Positions 60,218 to 64,000 of a stretch of DNA of 64,000 nt are shown here, one piece after another. The stretch comes from Granulicella pectinivorans (lineage in GTDB: Bacteria; Acidobacteriota; Terriglobia; Terriglobales; Acidobacteriaceae). The stretch is taken from the NCBI RefSeq assembly GCF_900114625.1, contig NZ_FOZL01000001.1, positions 2,480,001-2,544,000 of the forward strand, written 5' to 3'. Position numbers and translations under genes: made by a program. The notes under the pieces are model-generated. The model was given only the letters and a program-made list of their open reading frames with translations, searched no databases and was not told where the DNA came from. Positions within the stretch are counted from its first letter, which is position 1. Every line of letters starts with the position of its first letter.

Positions 60218-60955
60218 ATGACAGAAGGACAGACTGCGGAGAAAGATAGCGTCCTGGTCGTTGACGATGATGTGAAACTCTGCGCGATGCTTCGCGATTA
60301 CCTGACCCGTCATGGCTGGAATGTGACCTCCGCTCACACGGGAGCCGCGGGGATGGAAGCTGTCCGCAGGGCTCGTGCGGAACTCGTCGTACTCGACGTG
60401 ATGCTGCCGGACTTCGATGGCTTTGAGGTTCTGCGGCGATTGCAGCGTGAGATGAATCCTCACGTTCTCTTGCTGACGGCTCGAGGAGAGGAGATCGACC
60501 GTATCGTAGGTCTCGAGATGGGAGCAGACGACTACCTTCCCAAGCCATTCAACCCCAGGGAACTGCTGGCTCGCATGCGAGCCGTGGTCCGCCGGGCACG
60601 CGTCGTGCCCCGTGCCGATCTGCCTGCTGGAGATGCGACTCCCGGTTTCTTCATTGACGCTTCAAACCGCCAGGTGACGTTTCAGGATCGCCGGATCGAT
60701 TTAACCGATGTGGAGTACCTCCTGCTTCGTGTGTTTCTCGCTCATCCCGGCGAGGTCCTCAATCGTGAGGTGCTTTGCATGGAAGCACTGCAACGACCGC
60801 ACCGCGCTTATGACAGAAGCCTCGATATGCATGTCTCGCGTCTGCGCAAGAAGCTCGAAGTCTTTCCACTATTCACTGGTGGACTGATTGCGATACGAAG
60901 CAGCGGTTATCTGTTCTCGCCATCCATGCCTACCGCACGGCCTGGAGAGGCATAG
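60218..60955 (+). CDS. CpxR-like response regulator
   Basis: 245 residues. Receiver with acidic DDD (16-18), phosphoacceptor Asp60 (VVLDVMLP) and YLPKPFNPRELLARM. OmpR-type winged helix with DRRIDLTDVEYLLLRVFLAHPGEVLNREVL, DRSLDMHVSRLRKKLEVFP and IAIRSSGYLF. Followed 6 bp later by its kinase. Probable targets are the divergent efflux operon and its own promoter. ATG 60218 is preceded by GGAGGGCCAAGCGT, a fair ribosome site. Confidence 0.93.
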   Translation: MTEGQTAEKDSVLVVDDDVKLCAMLRDYLTRHGWNVTSAHTGAAGMEAVRRARAELVVLDVMLPDFDGFEVLRRLQREMNPHVLLLTARGEEIDRIVGLEMGADDYLPKPFNPRELLARMRAVVRRARVVPRADLPAGDATPGFFIDASNRQVTFQDRRIDLTDVEYLLLRVFLAHPGEVLNREVLCMEALQRPHRAYDRSLDMHVSRLRKKLEVFPLFTGGLIAIRSSGYLFSPSMPTARPGEA

Positions 60956-60961
60956 AGGTCC

Positions 60962-62383
60962 ATGCGCACCTTCTTCCTCCAGCTCTTCGTCTCTTTTTGG
61001 CTTGCCACAATCGTCATTTTCATCGGAGCTACTATTTTCTTTCCGGGCGACGCACCGCAGTCTCCGGCAGAGTCGCAGGCTATCTTCAGGAGTTCTGCGG
61101 CTCACTCCTTGAACTTAACGCTCCGGGACTATAGGTCGCAGGGTTGTTCTGCCGCTTCGCTTTCCGATCCTTTGTGGCTCGTTGCAGATGCGCAGGGATT
61201 GCCGCTCTGCGGTCGCCTCTTGACGCACGCCGAAGGTGACGTGCTGCAACGCGCCGTCCGTCAAGACGCGTTAGCGGGCGCACGGAGCGGTCTTCAATGG
61301 ATTCATGCGCTGCCCATCACGCTGGACCCGGGTACGAAGTGGTTCATTGTTCTGGAGTCTCCGTTGGGGCGGCCACCCTGGTTTCCACCTTTTCCTAAGA
61401 GTGCGTTGCCGATTTCGATCTTGGTTACATTCATCTTTGCGTATCTCTTGACGCGCCCGCTTCGTTCGCTCTCCAAAGCATTCCGTACCTTTACCGCGGG
61501 AGACCTGGATACGCGTCTCCCTGTTGCCGGCCGGTCGCGCTGGGGACGGTTCGACAGTGCCGACGTGCAAACCCTGATGTCGGACTTCAACAGTATGGCT
61601 GACCGCGTGACGGAGCTGATTGATGCGCATAAGATGCTCATTCGAGATGTCTCGCACGAGCTTCGTTCGCCACTGGCGCGTTTACGCATGGCTGTTGAGC
61701 TTGCCCGCGAAGACAGCAGCGCAGACCAATCGGTCTTCGATCATATGGAGCAGGAAACCGAGAAGGTAAATGCGCTCATCGGCGAGATGCTGACGCTTTC
61801 GCTTTTGGAGAGTACGCGGCAAACGCCTCGTCTGGATAGCTTCGACATGCAGGCCCTGATCCAGGAGTTGCTGGAAGCTGTGAACTTCGAGATCAGCGCG
61901 CGGGGCTGCAAGATAGAGTTCGAATCGAGGTTGACAGCCAGCCAGATGAATGGCCAGCCGGAGATGCTTAGTCGAGCCATCGAGAACATTCTGCGAAACG
62001 CGATTCGTTATACGCCGTTTGGGGGCGTGATTGAAGTTGAACTGAGCGATCTCGATGAACGTGAGGCCACCTCGGTTCAGATCCGATCTCGCGCTCTCAA
62101 AATTTCAGTAAGAGATGCTGGACCAGGGATTCCTCTGGATCATCTCTCGCACATATTCCGGCCTTTTTATCGCGTCGACATGGCAAGATCGGAGAGCTCG
62201 GGCGGATTTGGTGTCGGTTTGGCGATCGCCGAGCGGGCGGTGCATCTCCATGGTGGAAAGATCATGGCAAGCAATCGTGCCACAGGAGGGCTCGATGTCC
62301 AAATTATTCTACCGACCTCTATTGAGAACGCGGATGATGAAGTCTCCTCTTATCACCTCTTCGGCGAAGGCAAGTCCACCTAA
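60962..62383 (+). CDS. CpxA-like sensor histidine kinase
   Basis: 473 residues. First membrane helix FFLQLFVSFWLATIVIFIGATIFF, a small periplasmic sensor (about 35-150), second helix ALPISILVTFIFAYLLT, HAMP (RPLRSLSKAFRTFTAGDLDTRL), HisKA with VSHELRSPLARLRMAVEL (His232), and the ATP-binding domain with NILRNAIRYTPFGG, VRDAGPGIPLDHLSHIFRPFYRVD and GGFGVGLAIAERAVHLHGG. The sequence and length fit CpxA/EnvZ-type sensors of envelope stress. Co-transcribed with the regulator upstream. Confidence 0.92.
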   Translation: MRTFFLQLFVSFWLATIVIFIGATIFFPGDAPQSPAESQAIFRSSAAHSLNLTLRDYRSQGCSAASLSDPLWLVADAQGLPLCGRLLTHAEGDVLQRAVRQDALAGARSGLQWIHALPITLDPGTKWFIVLESPLGRPPWFPPFPKSALPISILVTFIFAYLLTRPLRSLSKAFRTFTAGDLDTRLPVAGRSRWGRFDSADVQTLMSDFNSMADRVTELIDAHKMLIRDVSHELRSPLARLRMAVELAREDSSADQSVFDHMEQETEKVNALIGEMLTLSLLESTRQTPRLDSFDMQALIQELLEAVNFEISARGCKIEFESRLTASQMNGQPEMLSRAIENILRNAIRYTPFGGVIEVELSDLDEREATSVQIRSRALKISVRDAGPGIPLDHLSHIFRPFYRVDMARSESSGGFGVGLAIAERAVHLHGGKIMASNRATGGLDVQIILPTSIENADDEVSSYHLFGEGKST

Positions 62384-62433
62384 CAATTCGTCACCGCTGC
62401 TTGAGCTTCACACTGTTTGTACGACGTGGATGG

Positions 62434-62465
62434 GGTACTTGGCATTCCTCGGGATTCCAAGTACC
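62434..62465 (+). terminator. Hairpin after the kinase gene, possible terminator
   Basis: GGTACTTGG (62434-62442) pairs perfectly with CCAAGTACC (62457-62465), and the inner bases ATTCC/GGGAT pair partly. No T-run follows. It lies 50 bp after the kinase stop. Confidence 0.45.
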
Positions 62466-63024
62466 GGTTCGGCATGCCTTGGATGCAACTGCAAATCGTG
62501 ACTGCAAGCAGTTCATCTGAAGCATTTTCGCTATGCTACAGTTGGTGCCCCCTTGATTCCGAGTCGACCGCTTGGCGCCGGAGTCATTTCTCCGACTGGC
62601 GGTGAAGAGCAAAGTCTAGCCGGTCAGCCCTCTGACATGTTGCTTCAGAGTTCGACCAACCTAATAGTCCATTCTTGGACGCCTCATCCAAGTGTGCAGC
62701 CTAGACCAGGATGAGTGTCAGATCTAGCTAAAACGCGCAGGAAGGAATGGTAGCGATGTCTGTTTTATGTTGATTCAGGCATCAGTGCCGGACATCTGCG
62801 CGTATCTGTAAGCCATCTGGAAGCTTGCCGGGAGACATTGATGCCGTCACGATCACGTATTAGTCACCTTGCTCGTGCGCTCTACAAGGCGAGAACATCT
62901 GAAGGATCTCACGCGTTCAGGCACTTCTCTGGTGACCACGATGGGCTTTCATTGCGGTGTGCACACGGTATGCCCGGAAAGTGCGATGCATATTCGCGGC
63001 GCGTCCTGTTTGCAATAGGCGCGG
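62466..63024. other. Gene-poor region before the transposase scrap
   Basis: About 560 bp with no open frame resembling a protein. Possibly includes the eroded 5' part of the IS481-type element, but nothing could be read reliably. Confidence 0.4.
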
Positions 63025-63185
63025 ATGCACACGCTGCTGCCGCTGGATGACTGCCTCCATGAGTTCCAGCCTACGAGCCCCAGGCTCACCCGCTTCTCCC
63101 TTTACCGATGTCTGACACATCATGGCGTAAGCCGTATGTCTGAGGTCGAGGGCGATCCCCCTCGCAAGAAGAACTTTGGCACATA
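63025..63185 (+). mobile_element. Fragment of an IS481-family transposase
   Basis: The frame reads HTLLPLDDCLHEFQPTSPRLTR then SLYRCLTHHGVSRMSEVEGD and RKKNFGTYP, which matches the middle of IS481 transposases (TLLPLDDCLYALQPxIPHLTRSSLHRCLQRHGISRLPxVEGDKPxxKKFKxYPIG). The upstream HTH and the DDE catalytic core downstream are gone and no inverted repeats are seen. It cannot move on its own. Confidence 0.72.
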
Positions 63186-63562
63186 TCCTTTGCCCGGTCA
63201 CTCGGGGCACGCATCCCGAAGGGGCGCACAGTTGCGCTGTTCCCAAGTCGCGTCCTAACCGCGTTGCCAGAAAGACGAAGTTATTGGAGTGGAGACCCAG
63301 AGCCTGTCAGCGGAAGAGTCAGAAATCCGGCGGGAGCGGTACGCGATTTCTGAACGCGGAGCACAAGGGCGTAGCAGTACAGGCGCAGTGGCCGAGTGAC
63401 CGTGCAAGGAGGTAAAGTGCAACGGCTCCAGATACAGCTCTACATCGTTCGATAACAGTGGCCCGTACTGCGCATGTGAGCAAGGCGCCCTGAGGTATTA
63501 CCTTGAACGCTACCGCTGGAACCCCCCGGGCTGTGTCGGCTCTTGTCCAGCGGTATATCCGC
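63186..63562. other. Non-coding stretch between the IS scrap and the TetR gene
   Basis: About 375 bp without a recognisable gene on either strand. Confidence 0.35.
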
Positions 63563-64000
63563 TCAGACACCAGAGGCATATCCATGAAGGAAGCAATCAA
63601 TCGCTTCCTTTACCCTTTGTCGCATCTCCACCTTCGTTGGTGCCGGTCTGGAGCGGAGTTCCATTCCGAAATGAAACTCCGGGATGACAAGGTCGAAGAA
63701 CTGGCGCGCGGCGACATCCGCATTCATCTTCCGCAACCTCCCCCTCTTCACTTGCTCTCCAAGATAGGACGCAAGGGCAGCCTGCACCCGTTCCGGACCT
63801 TGGGAATAAAAGGATTCGACGATGTTGGGGAAGCGTCCTTTCTCCATCACCAAGATACGGTGAAGCGAAAGTGATTGGGGAGCAAGCAGCAAGGACAGAC
63901 CGAGTTCCCCGAAGGCGGTAAGTGCCTTTTCCGGTGCGTCCTCAAACAGGAGAACTGAGTTCAGTTCCCCCTTTAGAAGCTCTGTCCGGCGAAGCAGTAC
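63563..64000 (-). CDS. TetR-family regulator, 3' part
   Basis: The minus-strand frame is open to the right window edge; 145 codons are visible. The DNA-binding domain lies outside. The visible ligand-binding half resembles the AefR-like TetR C-terminal domain: LSLHRILVMEKGRFPNIVESFYSQGPERVQAALASYLGEQ, then GRLRKMNADVAARQFFDLVIPEFHFGMEL. A regulator of this type often controls a neighbouring efflux or oxidoreductase gene, here presumably beyond the window. Confidence 0.75.
   Translation of the reverse strand, partial: VLLRRTELLKGELNSVLLFEDAPEKALTAFGELGLSLLLAPQSLSLHRILVMEKGRFPNIVESFYSQGPERVQAALASYLGEQVKRGRLRKMNADVAARQFFDLVIPEFHFGMELRSRPAPTKVEMRQRVKEAIDCFLHGYASGV

Noticed and set aside
62380..62394. 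CTAAC-N5-GTCAC at the end of the CpxA-like gene as a box
   Set aside because: Only two units, one imperfect, overlapping a stop codon, with no gene start downstream.

Overview
The window looks like chromosomal DNA from an Acidobacteriota of the Terriglobales type (Granulicella/Terriglobus/Edaphobacter-like). This is inferred from a large Oar-like TonB receptor with an N-terminal carboxypeptidase-regulatory domain, Ig-rich surface proteins with a characteristic C-terminal tail, a TIGR03118-family protein, a fused homocysteine methyltransferase/methylenetetrahydrofolate reductase, bacillithiol deacetylase BshB1, and secretin-like proteins with a cohesin-type end. No species can be named from sequence alone.

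Positions 1-18.6 kb are dense, mostly intact housekeeping and accessory genes: the end of a LuxR-type regulator, a Ysc84/SYLF protein, a lipid A-type cluster (LpxL-like, LpxD-like, MobB-like P-loop protein), two tandem Tat-exported ferritin-like proteins, bshB1, a lipoprotein, the metH/metF fusion with xseB, a zeta-like kinase with a small upstream partner, a GH20 hexosaminidase, a small Cys-rich protein, the TonB receptor, an HTH-TOBE regulator and a tRNA-Gln(CUG).

Positions 18.6-32.9 kb are a surface-protein zone embedded in decayed DNA. After the tRNA lie remnants of an HTH antitoxin and a GGDEF gene. Then comes a 2578-residue secreted protein containing a choice-of-anchor-A domain, five nearly identical Ig repeats and two ice-binding-like domains, each apparently inserted inside a DUF11 domain. 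PAS/kinase and winged-helix remnants and an FG-GAP protein follow.

Positions 33-43 kb hold a minus-strand cluster (TIGR03118 protein, cupredoxin, porin, histidine kinase, response regulator) and an arsR-arsM-arsC arsenic locus in which all three genes are broken.

Positions 43-62.4 kb appear to be an envelope-stress module: a CarboxypepD-like protein divergent from two overlapping secretins, an orphan OmpR-type regulator, a small secreted protein, a complete RND efflux operon (adaptor, two pumps, outer-membrane channel) and a divergent CpxR/CpxA-like pair. Direct repeats of GTAAC/GTCAC with a 10-bp period occur in three promoter regions of this module, suggesting one regulon controlled by these regulators. 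The last 1.6 kb is mostly empty, with an IS481-type transposase scrap and the 3' part of a TetR gene.
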